From the NCBI RefSeq assembly GCF_037996825.1, contig NZ_JBBNAC010000001.1, positions 2,170,001-2,234,000 of the forward strand: 64,000 nt of DNA, given 5' to 3'. Numbering within the stretch: the stretch's first letter is position 1; each line of letters starts with the position of its first letter. The notes beneath the pieces are model-generated. The model saw only the letters and a list, made by a program, of their open reading frames with translations. It had not been told where the DNA came from and did not search any database. The position numbers and the translations under genes are program-made. This DNA is from Bdellovibrio sp. BCCA. Its GTDB lineage: Bacteria > Bdellovibrionota > Bdellovibrionia > Bdellovibrionales > Bdellovibrionaceae. This document shows, piece by piece, positions 1-10,100 of this stretch.

Positions 1-474
1 ACATTTTTCTTTGCGACACTCTTAGCCGGAACCGTGTTTGCTTATCCCAACGTGGGAGACAAAGTTCAATGGACAGGCACCGTGAAACAACCTGATGGTT
101 CGTTAATGGAAGTAAAAATCATCAAAGAAGTGACGAGCTTTAATAAAAAAGAAAATAAGTGGACTGTAAAATACGAAGCAACAATGGGAAGCGAAACTTC
201 GACTCAGCTCATTCAAGTGGACAATCTCTACTCCCCTGACCGCTACAAAGAAATGATGGCCAATTGCATGCTTCAAGGCGGAGTTGTTGAGAAAATCTCT
301 ACACCAGCTGGCAACTACGACACTTGCAAAATGACGACGGTCGCATCCGATGGGAGCACTGTTGAAAAATGGTGGGGAAATATTCCATTCGGTGTTGTGA
401 GCAAAAATACCCGCACCAACAACACCGCTCTTTTGAAAAAACCTGATCTTAATTCTGTGATCGCAGGACTCTAA
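1..474 (+). CDS. Exported protein of unknown function, 5' end outside window
   Basis: The frame is open from base 1, so the start codon lies upstream of the window; a GTG at 34 is inside the signal peptide and is not the start. The first visible residues are a hydrophobic run (FFFATLLAGTVFA) ending in a good signal peptidase I site before YPNVG, so the mature protein is probably periplasmic or secreted. About 145 mature residues follow, with two cysteines (in MANCML and DTCKM) and a WWGNIPFG segment near the end. I do not recognise the family. It converges on cysS with about 60 bases between the stop codons. Confidence 0.75.
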   Translation, partial: TFFFATLLAGTVFAYPNVGDKVQWTGTVKQPDGSLMEVKIIKEVTSFNKKENKWTVKYEATMGSETSTQLIQVDNLYSPDRYKEMMANCMLQGGVVEKISTPAGNYDTCKMTTVASDGSTVEKWWGNIPFGVVSKNTRTNNTALLKKPDLNSVIAGL

Positions 475-483
475 ACAGACAAT

Positions 484-513
484 GAAGCTGCTTCAGCTTC
501 GGGCCGCCGGCCC
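484..513. terminator. Stacked hairpins between convergent genes
   Basis: Two adjacent perfect hairpins: GAAGCTG (484-490) with CAGCTTC (494-500), and GGGCC (501-505) with GGCCC (509-513). More GCCGGC-type self-complementary sequence follows to about 535. There is no clear T-tract, so this may be a factor-assisted terminator or a small extragenic palindromic element serving both the exported gene and cysS. Confidence 0.4.
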
Positions 514-537
514 TACGCTCTGCCGGCGTCCGCCGAC

Positions 538-2007
538 CTACTTCGTTACTTCCCAGAAGCTGCCTTCTGGAGTGTCGCTCACTGAAATACCCATTTCGGT
601 GAGCTTCGCGCGCAATTCGTCAGACTTCGCAAAATCTTTGGCGGCGCGGGCTGCTGTTCTTTCTGCAATCACAGCTTCCACTGCCGAGCGCTCAATTTTC
701 ATTTGCGCAAGCAAACGGCTGTCTAGATCTTGCAAGAATGCTTGAGCTGGTTGTTGGAACAAGCTCATCAAGGCACCCACGCGATGAACGAAGTTACGAT
801 ACGCCAGTGCTTTTCCCTGAACTGCTGGATTTACTTTTAAACCACGACGAACTTGATTGTTAAACTGACGAGTCACTTCAAACAACGCCGCAAAAACTTC
901 TGGAGTTCCGAAGTCGTCATTCAACGCTGTTGTTACTTTATCCCAAGCTTCCTTCGTGATTTTTTCAAAACCAGGTTCAGGTGGTAAAATACTATAATCA
1001 GATCCAGAAATAACTGGGAGATAACTTTCTGCCACGGCAAGTGCTGAATAAATCCGCGCAAGTCCTGTTACTGCACGACCAATAGAATCATCCGAGAAAT
1101 CACTGACACTGCGATAATGCACATTGAGCATCATCCACTTGTAAACCTCCGGCGGATTCACCTCCAGGAACTCACGCATAGAAACGATATTCCCCAAAGA
1201 CTTCGACATTTTTTGAGAACCGAAGTTGATCATATTCCAGTGCATCCAGTACTTAACGAACTGCTTATGAGTGCAGCCTTCACTTTGCGCGATTTCATTT
1301 TCATGGTGCGGGAAAATCAAATCCATACCGCCACCATGAATATCAATCTGATCACCAAAAATATCTTTGATCATCGCTGAGCATTCAATATGCCAGCCCG
1401 GACGTCCAGGCCCCCATGGAGAAGGCCAAGAAATTTCGCCCGCTTTCGCAGACTTCCAAAGAGCAAAGTCTTCAGCATTGTGCTTCTTTTCATCCACATC
1501 AATGCGAGATCCCGCTTGTTGATCTTCCACTTTGCGACCACTCAATTTTCCGTATCCATCAAAAGATGAAACGGAGTAGTTCACGTCGCCGTCGGCCTGA
1601 TAAGCCATTTTATTTTCAATTAATTTCGAAATCACAGCACGAATGCCGTCCATGTGCTCAGTGACTTTCGGATTGAAGTCATGAGGACGTAAACCCAATG
1701 TCGCAAAATCTTTTTTGTATTCAGCGATATAAAGTTCCGAAACATCTCCCGCCGATTTCCCCATTTCATTGGCGCGCGCGATGATTTTATCATCCACATC
1801 GGTGAAATTCAGAGCGTACTGAACTTTATAACCAAGCTCCTCCAACCAATTGCGAACCAGGTTAAAAAATACAACACCGCGAAAGTTTCCCACGTGCAGG
1901 AAATTATAAACCGTCGGACCGCAGACGTAGATTTTCACTTCACCTGGAGTGAGCGGTTTAAATTCCTCTGTCTGGCGACTGAGCGTGCTGTAGATTTTTA
2001 AAGACAT
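538..2007 (-). CDS. cysS: Cysteinyl-tRNA synthetase
   Basis: Class I aminoacyl-tRNA synthetase that charges tRNA-Cys in the cytoplasm; 489 residues, normal for the family. The signature FLHVGN (HIGH equivalent) lies at residues 36-41 and KMSKS at 266-270. The four zinc ligands expected from the E. coli enzyme are visible at C29, C209, H234 and E238. The C-terminal part is the usual helical DALR-type anticodon region. The ATG lies only 7 bases after the gltX stop, so the two genes are almost certainly co-transcribed. Nothing is odd or missing. Confidence 0.97.
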   Translation of the reverse strand: MSLKIYSTLSRQTEEFKPLTPGEVKIYVCGPTVYNFLHVGNFRGVVFFNLVRNWLEELGYKVQYALNFTDVDDKIIARANEMGKSAGDVSELYIAEYKKDFATLGLRPHDFNPKVTEHMDGIRAVISKLIENKMAYQADGDVNYSVSSFDGYGKLSGRKVEDQQAGSRIDVDEKKHNAEDFALWKSAKAGEISWPSPWGPGRPGWHIECSAMIKDIFGDQIDIHGGGMDLIFPHHENEIAQSEGCTHKQFVKYWMHWNMINFGSQKMSKSLGNIVSMREFLEVNPPEVYKWMMLNVHYRSVSDFSDDSIGRAVTGLARIYSALAVAESYLPVISGSDYSILPPEPGFEKITKEAWDKVTTALNDDFGTPEVFAALFEVTRQFNNQVRRGLKVNPAVQGKALAYRNFVHRVGALMSLFQQPAQAFLQDLDSRLLAQMKIERSAVEAVIAERTAARAAKDFAKSDELRAKLTEMGISVSDTPEGSFWEVTK

Positions 2008-2014
2008 ATTTCAC

Positions 2015-3496
2015 CTATGTTTTCGCCAATGCCTGCTCTGCGCGAGCAATCAAAGATGTTTTCTTAATAAGAGGCACAAGGATCTTCAATTCAGCTCCGT
2101 GAGGTTTTCCGATCACCGCCACACGAATTGGCATAAAGAGATTTTTCCCTTTTGCACCTGTCTTGTTTTTCACTTCGTCTTGATACTTCAAGAACTCATC
2201 TTCCGTCATAAAATCAGAAGGATGCGCTTTCACAAGTTCCAACCACGCCGTCAAAACAGCCTTTGTCGGCTCCCATTTCAAAGTCTCATCAGCCTCTGGC
2301 AAAATCACATAAGACTTGTCATTCAGAGGTCTGTAAAGCTCCACGGCATCAGCCAAAATTTCCATATACGGCTTAAACAAAGCAATCGACTTATCTTGCC
2401 ATACAGGATCTTGCGGAAGTTCCATTTTCTCACGCGCCAAGAACGGCTGAATCGCTTTCCAAAGTTCTGCATTCGGAAGCGCACGCAAGTGCATCGAGTT
2501 CATCCACTTAAATTTCACACGGTCAAAGATCGCGCCTGATGGATTCAAACGAGAAATATCAAATGCCTGCTTCATATCTTCCACAGTCATGATCTCTTTG
2601 CCTTCGGGATGTGACCAACCAAGAAGAGCGATGAAATTCAAAACGGCGGAAGCCAAGTAGCCTTCTTCTTTCAACTGGCCGCAAGCCACAGCGCCTTTGC
2701 GCTTAGAAAGTTTTTGACGATCTTCATCCAAGATCAAAGCCATGTGACCGAACTCTGGTAATGGCCAGTTCAAAGATTCATAGATCATCATTTGGCGCAA
2801 AGTATTTGGAAGATGTTCTTCCGCGCGGAAGACGTGCGTGATCTTCATCAAGTGATCGTCAACAACACAGCAGAAGTTATAAACAGGCATACCATCAGAG
2901 CGTAAAAGAACAAAATCGCCCACCATGTCTGATGGGAACTTCACTTCTCCACGCACTAGATCTGTAAAGATATAATCTTTCGCAAGACCTTTTGTTTTGA
3001 AACGAACAACACCTTTGTTGCCTGCCTTCAAATGATCCAACGCTTTTTGCAAGGACCAATCTTGATAGGGAGAATTCACATGCGGAGAGCGGCCGGCAGC
3101 CAAAGCCTCGGCTCTTTGTTTTTCAATTTCTTCATCAGTCAAAAAGCAGTAATAAGCTTTGCCCGCTTCAAGAAGTTGGTCCGCATATTTTTTGTAGATA
3201 TGTTGGCGCTCACTTTGACGATAAGGACCGTTAGGACCGACGTCTTTTAAAGTTCTTGGATCCACCCCTTCATCCCAAAGAAGGCCCAACCACACAAGAT
3301 CATCCACAACTCCACGAAGAGATTCTTCTGTTGAGCGCGCTTCATCCGTGTCTTCAATACGAAGAATAAATTCGCCACCGTTTTTCTTGGCAAAAAGATA
3401 GTTGTAAAGAGCGGTTCTAGCTCCGCCGACGTGCAAATATCCCGTCGGAGAGGGGGCGAAACGAACGCGAGGATGTGGGGCGATTTTTGAGGTCAT
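2015..3496 (-). CDS. gltX: Glutamyl-tRNA synthetase
   Basis: Class I synthetase of 493 residues that charges tRNA-Glu (in many bacteria also tRNA-Gln). FAPSPTGYLHVGGARTA, containing the HIGH-type motif, is at residues 13-29 and KLSKR at 262-266; RIEDTD is at 46-51. It is the first gene of a two-gene unit with cysS. Only 80 bases separate it from carD and these hold a good carD terminator, so gltX must have its own promoter there or depend on read-through. Confidence 0.96.
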   Translation of the reverse strand: MTSKIAPHPRVRFAPSPTGYLHVGGARTALYNYLFAKKNGGEFILRIEDTDEARSTEESLRGVVDDLVWLGLLWDEGVDPRTLKDVGPNGPYRQSERQHIYKKYADQLLEAGKAYYCFLTDEEIEKQRAEALAAGRSPHVNSPYQDWSLQKALDHLKAGNKGVVRFKTKGLAKDYIFTDLVRGEVKFPSDMVGDFVLLRSDGMPVYNFCCVVDDHLMKITHVFRAEEHLPNTLRQMMIYESLNWPLPEFGHMALILDEDRQKLSKRKGAVACGQLKEEGYLASAVLNFIALLGWSHPEGKEIMTVEDMKQAFDISRLNPSGAIFDRVKFKWMNSMHLRALPNAELWKAIQPFLAREKMELPQDPVWQDKSIALFKPYMEILADAVELYRPLNDKSYVILPEADETLKWEPTKAVLTAWLELVKAHPSDFMTEDEFLKYQDEVKNKTGAKGKNLFMPIRVAVIGKPHGAELKILVPLIKKTSLIARAEQALAKT

Positions 3497-3509
3497 GGAT
3501 GCTCCAAAA

Positions 3510-3541
3510 TAAAAAAGGCTTGGTCTTTAAAACCAAGCCTT
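3510..3541 (-). terminator. Intrinsic terminator after carD
   Basis: Perfect 10-base stem: AAGGCTTGGT (3515-3524) pairs with ACCAAGCCTT (3532-3541) around a 7-base loop. Read on the minus strand it is followed by a T-run ending at about 3511. It ends only 14 bases before the gltX start codon. Confidence 0.85.
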
Positions 3542-3576
3542 GAATTTATTATGTTTTTTGGAGTTCGTCCAGCGGC

Positions 3577-4071
3577 TTACGCGGTGATACCGAAGATCGC
3601 TTTGACTTCTTCTTCTTTGAAAAGCTCTTCTTGGCTTGTTGCCAAAGTGAGTTCTTTTAGAAGAAGGCTACGAGCGGAATCAAGCATCTTGCGCTCGCCG
3701 AAGGAAAGCTCTTTGTCCGCTTTTAGAAGGAACAAATCGCGTAAAACTTCAGCAATTTCAAAAACAGAACCTGTCTTGATTTTCTCCATGTACTCGCGAT
3801 AACGGCGATTCCATGTTTGGTTGTCGATCTTGATGTCTTTTTCTTTGAGAATACCTACAACGCGTGCTGCTTCTGTCTTAGAAATAATAGGACGAAGTCC
3901 CGCAGATTTAACGTTCGTTGTTGGAATCATGATTTTCAGGCCCGTGTCCACTAACTGCATATTGTAGAATGTTGTCTTTGTGCCCAACATTTCTTTGGTT
4001 TCAATAGAAACCACTTTAACAACGCCATATCCAGGATAAACTGCATTATCACCGATACTAAACGTTTGCAT
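3577..4071 (-). CDS. carD: CarD/CdnL-family RNA polymerase-binding regulator
   Basis: 164 residues. The N-terminal RNA polymerase interaction domain begins FSIGDNAVYPGYGVV, the typical CarD/TRCF RID opening, followed by a helical C-terminal domain with the conserved W of NQTWNRRYREY. Family members bind the polymerase beta subunit and stabilise open complexes at rRNA and other promoters. A strong ribosome site (GGAGG, 7 bases before ATG) and flanking terminators on both sides indicate a single-gene unit. Confidence 0.93.
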   Translation of the reverse strand: MQTFSIGDNAVYPGYGVVKVVSIETKEMLGTKTTFYNMQLVDTGLKIMIPTTNVKSAGLRPIISKTEAARVVGILKEKDIKIDNQTWNRRYREYMEKIKTGSVFEIAEVLRDLFLLKADKELSFGERKMLDSARSLLLKELTLATSQEELFKEEEVKAIFGITA

Positions 4072-4190
4072 TCGAGAACCTCCCCCTGAAATTAGATAGG
4101 GTTACGACCTTCAACGTTCTATCAAATTTGACACAAGTTATCAAATCAGAGCACCGTGTCTGGAAATAATTTCAGAGGATTTTTCAAAAG

Positions 4191-4221
4191 AAAAAAGCCC
4201 GGAATAAACCGAGCCTTTTTT
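4191..4221. terminator. Terminator after the subtilase gene
   Basis: Stem AGCCCGG (4196-4202) with CCGAGCC (4209-4215), one G-T pair, flanked by A-runs on the left and T-runs on the right, so it can work in either direction. It lies between the subtilase stop and the carD upstream region. Confidence 0.75.
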
Positions 4222-4255
4222 AGTAATACCAATAACTTATAACGATAAACTAGAA

Positions 4256-6397
4256 TTACAACTCAGTAGCTGTATAAACAAGTGCATAAGCCTGAGCGCC
4301 GTTCTTGCCCTGAGGAACTTTATAACCCTTTACAGTCAATTTGTAAGTTCCAGCCGGAAGGCCTGCTTTTTCGATCATTTCAAGGTTGTTGATGTGATCG
4401 TTCATGCTCAATGTTTGACCGTTAGGCATCGTCAAAACTAAGTCCAAGTCATTTACTAGAGCTTGAGCGGCATTCGCCGAACCTGGAGCATCTGTCCAAA
4501 CAAGGTTCGCGTAAAGCTTGCCAGTGCCAGTCAAAGTAAACTCATAAGAATCCTCAGATCCTTGCGCGACACCGTTACGGTTGTCGATCAACTTCGTTTT
4601 TGGTCCCAAGTTCAAAACATTGGAAACATCCACACGACCGTAACCTTCGTCAGAGTTCGGGCGACGAGTCAAAATCTCCTGACCACGAGCCGCACCGATC
4701 TCACCGAATTGCCCCGGATACATATCAACTGCTGTGTGAATCATCACGGCTTTCATCAAAGCGCCTGATGGATTTTGCACGCCCAACTTTTCAATCACGA
4801 TTTGACGAGCCACTGCCGCAGCACCTGCCGTCAACGGCGTTGCCATTGAAGTACCGCCCGACCAAACGTAGTCTTTGTTGTAAGCGCCCCACAAATCAGA
4901 AGCGTCTTTCACTTGAGATTTAACGCTCAAGATGTTTGTTCCCGGAGCCACGATGTCTGGTTTCACACGGCCATCACTTGTAGGTCCACGAGAAGAGAAC
5001 ATCGCCAAACCATTTTCGTTGTTAGAGATGTAATCGCTGTAGATAGGTTCCGCTGGCCATTCATCTTTAGCTGCTCTTAGTTTGCTGATTGGAACTTGGA
5101 TACCACCTGTAGAAACTTTGTTTTCAGAAGCTCCCACAGTGAGAACGTTTTTCGCTGTTCCTGGAGACGCCATGGAGTTGGCATCGATACGGCCGTCCTT
5201 GTTTTTATCTGCGCCAGAGTTACCAGCCGCAAATAGGATCAACATATCAGGATTTGCGTAAAGCCATTCGTCAACTTGGATTGCGAAGTTGTCGTAAGCA
5301 CCAAAAGTACGAGCACCACCCCAAGAGTTTGTATGGATGCGAGCGCCTTCAGAGTATGCTTTTGTGAAAAGATCACCCAGTTTCGAAGGAACGCTTAAGT
5401 TTTTAAGCATTGGCGACCACATACCTTCAGCCACCATTTTTGCTTCGTAAGCTCCGCCTTTAAGAAGACCTTTTGAAGCTGTTCCGCGACCCATCACAGA
5501 TCCGGCAACGTGAGTTCCGTGACCCATTGGATCGTCCCAAGTTTTAGACCACAAACCGAATGGGTAACCTGAAGTCACTCCACCTGCGAAGTCTTGATGA
5601 ATAGAAGCTACGTTTCCAGAATCCAAACCTGTGTCAGCCATGGAAACGATCTGACCGCGGCCTGTGAAGCCTTGTGCCCAAGCGGCATCAAATTTCATCA
5701 CGCGAGTTCCAGGCTCGTCACCTGTTAGATCCGAGTAATCGCCTGCCGCTGTTGCGTGAACATCACCAGCAATATCTTGATCCATCACGAAGTGAAACAG
5801 TTCGATCTCTGGAGTTGGTTGAACGTTTTCAACACCTGTCAATGCTGCCACTTGAGCTACTGATCCGCGAGGAACCAAAGCCATAATAGACTTTCCACCA
5901 ACAACTTGAAGTTCTACTTGAGGATTTAGTGCCGTCATTTGAGAAGCGATTTTTTCAGCCTCAGAAGACTTAAAGATCTTCACTAAGACACTTTGAACCG
6001 TGTCTTTATTAAAGATGCTCGCCACTTCGAACTGAGAACTTACTTTATAAGAAGGAGCATATTTAACCACTGCTTGAACTTCTGGGTGGTTATTCTTGAA
6101 AGAAACTAGATTTGCGTAAGTACCGCGAACCACTAAAGCATCATCTGGAAGATAACCGAAAACTTCAAACTGTCCTTTAAGTTTTGCTTTGTCAGCTTCT
6201 GTGATCGCCTTTTTAAATTGCACGATGTACTCAGTCGCCTGAGTTTCCATCATCCAAGATGCGGCGTAGTTGTTAGAGATTTTATTCGTATCAATGGCGC
6301 CTGCATTCAGTTTCAAAACTGTGCCGGCACTTGCTGCACTCACTGTTAACATCGCAACAGCGGATGCCACTGTGATATTTTTCACAAGATGATTCAT
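4256..6397 (-). CDS. Secreted subtilisin-like serine protease (S8) with C-terminal beta domain
   Basis: 713 residues. A signal peptide (cut after about residue 24, AASAG) is followed by an inhibitor-like propeptide to about residue 200. The catalytic domain shows the complete set: D255 (MADTGLD), H293 (GHGTHVAG), oxyanion N393 (AAGNSG) and S517 (GGTSMATP). After about residue 595 comes a beta-sandwich domain like the P/PPC region of KP-43-type alkaline proteases. It probably degrades proteins outside the cell or in the prey. It has its own ribosome site (AGGGGGG) and terminator, so it is likely a single-gene unit. Confidence 0.95.
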   Translation of the reverse strand: MNHLVKNITVASAVAMLTVSAASAGTVLKLNAGAIDTNKISNNYAASWMMETQATEYIVQFKKAITEADKAKLKGQFEVFGYLPDDALVVRGTYANLVSFKNNHPEVQAVVKYAPSYKVSSQFEVASIFNKDTVQSVLVKIFKSSEAEKIASQMTALNPQVELQVVGGKSIMALVPRGSVAQVAALTGVENVQPTPEIELFHFVMDQDIAGDVHATAAGDYSDLTGDEPGTRVMKFDAAWAQGFTGRGQIVSMADTGLDSGNVASIHQDFAGGVTSGYPFGLWSKTWDDPMGHGTHVAGSVMGRGTASKGLLKGGAYEAKMVAEGMWSPMLKNLSVPSKLGDLFTKAYSEGARIHTNSWGGARTFGAYDNFAIQVDEWLYANPDMLILFAAGNSGADKNKDGRIDANSMASPGTAKNVLTVGASENKVSTGGIQVPISKLRAAKDEWPAEPIYSDYISNNENGLAMFSSRGPTSDGRVKPDIVAPGTNILSVKSQVKDASDLWGAYNKDYVWSGGTSMATPLTAGAAAVARQIVIEKLGVQNPSGALMKAVMIHTAVDMYPGQFGEIGAARGQEILTRRPNSDEGYGRVDVSNVLNLGPKTKLIDNRNGVAQGSEDSYEFTLTGTGKLYANLVWTDAPGSANAAQALVNDLDLVLTMPNGQTLSMNDHINNLEMIEKAGLPAGTYKLTVKGYKVPQGKNGAQAYALVYTATEL

Positions 6398-6484
6398 AGA
6401 TTTCCCCCCTCTACGAGGAAAATCAGATCACGACCGAAGTCGTGGAGCAATAAAGAATTCTAATTGCGCCGCGGCTAAAGAAAG

Positions 6485-6558
6485 AGGTACCTGCTTCCCT
6501 CCGTGCAAAAACAGAACATATCAATGTACTTTTTCAACACGGAGGGAAGCAGGTACCT
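6485..6558. repeat. Long perfect inverted repeat
   Basis: A 21-base arm at 6485-6505 is exactly repeated in inverse at 6538-6558 around a 32-base spacer that is itself A-rich on the left and T-rich on the right. Each arm contains the palindrome GGTACC. The right arm touches the stop codon of the downstream exported gene. There is no strong T-tract on the minus strand side, so it may be a terminator, an mRNA-stabilising hairpin or an extragenic palindromic repeat. Confidence 0.85.
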
Positions 6559-6969
6559 TTAGAGTTGGTGAGCCATCACGGCGAGAGACAGATTTCCAGC
6601 AGTTCTTCCTTTGGAATTCATGCCAATTTCCATCTCTTGATTTTCGGGAGCAAACAATTGTGCTCTCTCAGTGGCCTTAGCTTGCCCACGCACACGTTTT
6701 GTTACGAGAACATCCATGTAAAGACCGTTTTTTTTATTCACCTGAGATTTTTTTGCGAAAACTTCAACCAAAGTTTCTGTTTGTCCGTCATCAGAGAACT
6801 GACTTACGAAACTTTTTTTGCCGGATTTGGCTACCGTATTAATAGAGATCGGAGATTGCCCCTTAAGCCCCACGCGCATGCTCACTTGATAATTTCGAGT
6901 CGCAGCCCAAGAAGAGTTCACAGAAATTAAAAACGAAGCCGTAACAATGCTGAGAATACTTTTTTTCAT
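6559..6969 (-). CDS. Small exported protein of unknown function
   Basis: 136 residues starting at the ATG at 6969; an in-frame GTG 9 bases upstream sits too close to the AAGGA ribosome site, which is well placed for the ATG. A signal peptide (MKKSILSIVTASF..., cut after SSWA) is followed by a beta-rich, cysteine-free domain. Family not recognised; length and composition suggest a periplasmic or secreted beta-sandwich. It ends directly at the inverted repeat 6485-6558. Confidence 0.8.
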   Translation of the reverse strand: MKKSILSIVTASFLISVNSSWAATRNYQVSMRVGLKGQSPISINTVAKSGKKSFVSQFSDDGQTETLVEVFAKKSQVNKKNGLYMDVLVTKRVRGQAKATERAQLFAPENQEMEIGMNSKGRTAGNLSLAVMAHQL

Positions 6970-7133
6970 TTGAACCACATCCTTGTGATTTATAAATCAA
7001 TAGTGACAAGGTTTTTTGTCGTGTTCAAGCGGAATATCGAAAAAAATAAATTTGCGGAACAGCAGTTTATTCGCAAGTTCCGTGCGAAAGAAAAAGCCCT
7101 TCCCCCGCAGAAAAAAGCTTACGGAATAATATT

Positions 7134-10100
7134 TTAATTTTTCAAACACGTGTAGTAGTCAAGGGCATCTCCCGGTGATGTCTGCATCATTAGTAAAGTT
7201 CTAGTATATCCCGCGGGACAAGAAGTTGTTACGTCAACCCCGCGACAATTTGCACTCCCTCTAGGAGAATAATATCCACAATGTGTGCCCGGAGGATTGA
7301 AGTCAGACCATAAAGTTCCATTGCAATACTCCATGATATTTTCTGTGGAGTTATAGCGTGTTGTTCCTTTGTTTGAAGTACTGCACGCTGAGCTATCGGA
7401 TCCGACACGCACGCCCCCATTCACATCCAATTTCGCCACAGGAGTTGTTGCCCCGATGCCGACATTTCCTCCATTGGATGGGTTCAAAAGAACATATCCT
7501 ATCGCTCCCGTACCGGTCGCCCCTCCACCACTAAGCGAAACGTTTCCGCCGTTTGCATTGGTGCTTCCTCCACTTCCGGCATTGAGCGTTATACTGCCAC
7601 CTGGGGCAGTATAAGCGCCGACTCCGGCACTTATACTAATACTTCCACCCACGTAAGCCATGTTAGTGGCCGTATTGGAATTTCCTGCGCTGATTCCAAT
7701 GCCGCCACCCATGCCTTCGGCCGGTGCCATACCGGCATTGATGGTCACACCACCACCGTATCCCGATGTGGTTCCACCCGCGCCTGCTACCAGCGCAAAG
7801 CCTTGTCCGCTCGATGTCGTCGCTCCTGACGCTCCTTGAATATGTGTCGGCAAATTAGCTCCCGGAACTTCACAGACTCGGCAAGAGCTGCCACCACATG
7901 TAGCCAACAAGGTTCCCGGGCCACTTGCACCAAGATCATTCCAAGAAGACGGACAAGATGAAGACATCACCCGCGAGTTGATCGGAAGAGCCACCGCCGA
8001 AGCAGGGCTTTGACATGAAGTAAAGTTTTGAGATTGATAACCGGCAATCGCAGTTCCTGTTGCAGCTCCTAGATTAGTCCATCCGGAAGGACATGATTCC
8101 ATTAATACGACAGAACTGGCTGGAATCAAAGAACTCGAAGTCGGGCTTTGACATTGGTGACAGCTTACTCCGTTACAGGTGACTAGACCAGTTCCACCTC
8201 CAGTCATGCCGTTGTCGGTCCATCCAGCCGGGCATGATGCCATTAAAAGAACCGTGTTTGCAGGAACAGAGTTTGATTGCGCCGTCATGGATATCCAATT
8301 CGTTCCAGAGCAATATTCCATAATACCGATCGTTGAGTTAAAACGCATCGCCCCCGCAAGAGAACTCGAACACGTGATGGCTTCTTCACCAACGCGAACA
8401 GCTCCTGTAACTTCCAGTGCGGTAGCCGGAGTCGCGGTTCCAACCCCGACATTGCCACCATTGTAATAAATTTTTCCAGATCCACCATCAGCCCAAGCCG
8501 TCGCAGAGGCTGGCAAGCGGGCGTTGTCAATAACTCCCGCAGTAATTGCCGAAGCATTTAATGAACCGATTGTCTGACAAGTGAATGCATCTGTAAGAGC
8601 AGACCATTGTATTTTTTCATTCGCTGCACACACGGCTGTTAACTGTTGGGCTCCCGCTGCTGTTCTTAAATCTCCGAAATTTAAGAAGGCCGCAGCGAGG
8701 CTCGTTCCATTCCAACGATAAACTTTTCCAATGTCAGCACCAGGAATAGTCCCAGTGCTCACAGCATTTCCTTGAATTTTCGCAACCGCAGGATTGGGAT
8801 ATGTTCCTGACAAATCTCCGCCAGCAGAACCTGTTGGAGTACGCGCATCCGTAAATCTTGCATCATTGCCCGCCGCTAAAGTATTCACCGCAGTTCCTAC
8901 GTTGGCTGTAATCACGGGAGTTGACGTTGTCGTCGCAACAGACAAGTAGGCATTGGCAGACGTGACTTCCGTCACAGTCCCAGGATTTCCCGCTGCCGGA
9001 GTTTGCCATGTTGCCAAACCCACAGCATCTGACGTTAACACTTTTCCAGCGCCAGGTGTGCCGCCAGTGATTTTCACTTGACCCACAACCTCAAGACTCG
9101 CGCCGGGACTGGCTGTTCCAATACCAACTCTTTGATTAGTTCCTGATAAAACCAATGTTGGAGTTGCTGAGGCATCATTTCCAGCGAAGAATTGAATATT
9201 TTTATTTGGTACAGGCTGAATAATATTTAACCCATTATTAGATCCGCCCGCGCGAATAAAGACACTGCCTGCTGTCCCGTAAGTTGGCAATGATGTATTG
9301 TTAGCTCCCAAAACTCCGAACGAATAAGCTGTCGTGCCGTTGCTCAATTGAATTTGCATGCCGGCTGATGTCCCAGCACTGTTGTTGGATCCCACCAAAG
9401 CGGATTTAATGGCATCCGTGTTTGAAACCACTTCCAGAGGATTAGTCGGACCTGTCGTTCCGATCCCCACATTGCCGGAAGCATCAATCGTCATTCGCGT
9501 ATTGGTAGGCGCGTTGAGATCGAGGTTCGAGCTCGTTGCAAAACTCATAGGGCCGCTAGCCAGCAAAGATGTTCCCGCTGTTCCCGCGGCGACAACAAAT
9601 TTGTGACCGGAACCGCTGGAGTTGGAAACTAAAAAGCCCGTTGCGTAAGTGCCGCTTCCGTTATTATCAACACGTGCGACATAATCAGTGGAGCTAATAG
9701 GAGTTTTAGACACGTGAAGTTTCGATCCTGGCGAACTAGAACCAATACCCACATTTCCACCTGAAGGTGTCATCCAAATATCATTGTTAGAGTTATTAAA
9801 TTCGATCGCTGTATGGTCTGTAGAAGCGTAGTAGTTATTGATCCATAAATTCGTGTTTCCGCCATTGCGAACTCGGAAAGAACCTTTCATTGTACTTGAG
9901 GATGGCGCTATTCCCGTAGAGGCAACATGTAAGTTATATCCACCACCGTTAGCCGAAGCTCCCGTATAAACCAAGTTGGTTCCTTCAGAATAACTTCCAT
10001 TGCTAGAGTAAGTAATAACATCGCCACGAACATCCAGCGTTCTTACTGGAGACGTAGCACCAATTCCAACACTCCCTGAGGAATCAATGCGCACACGTTC

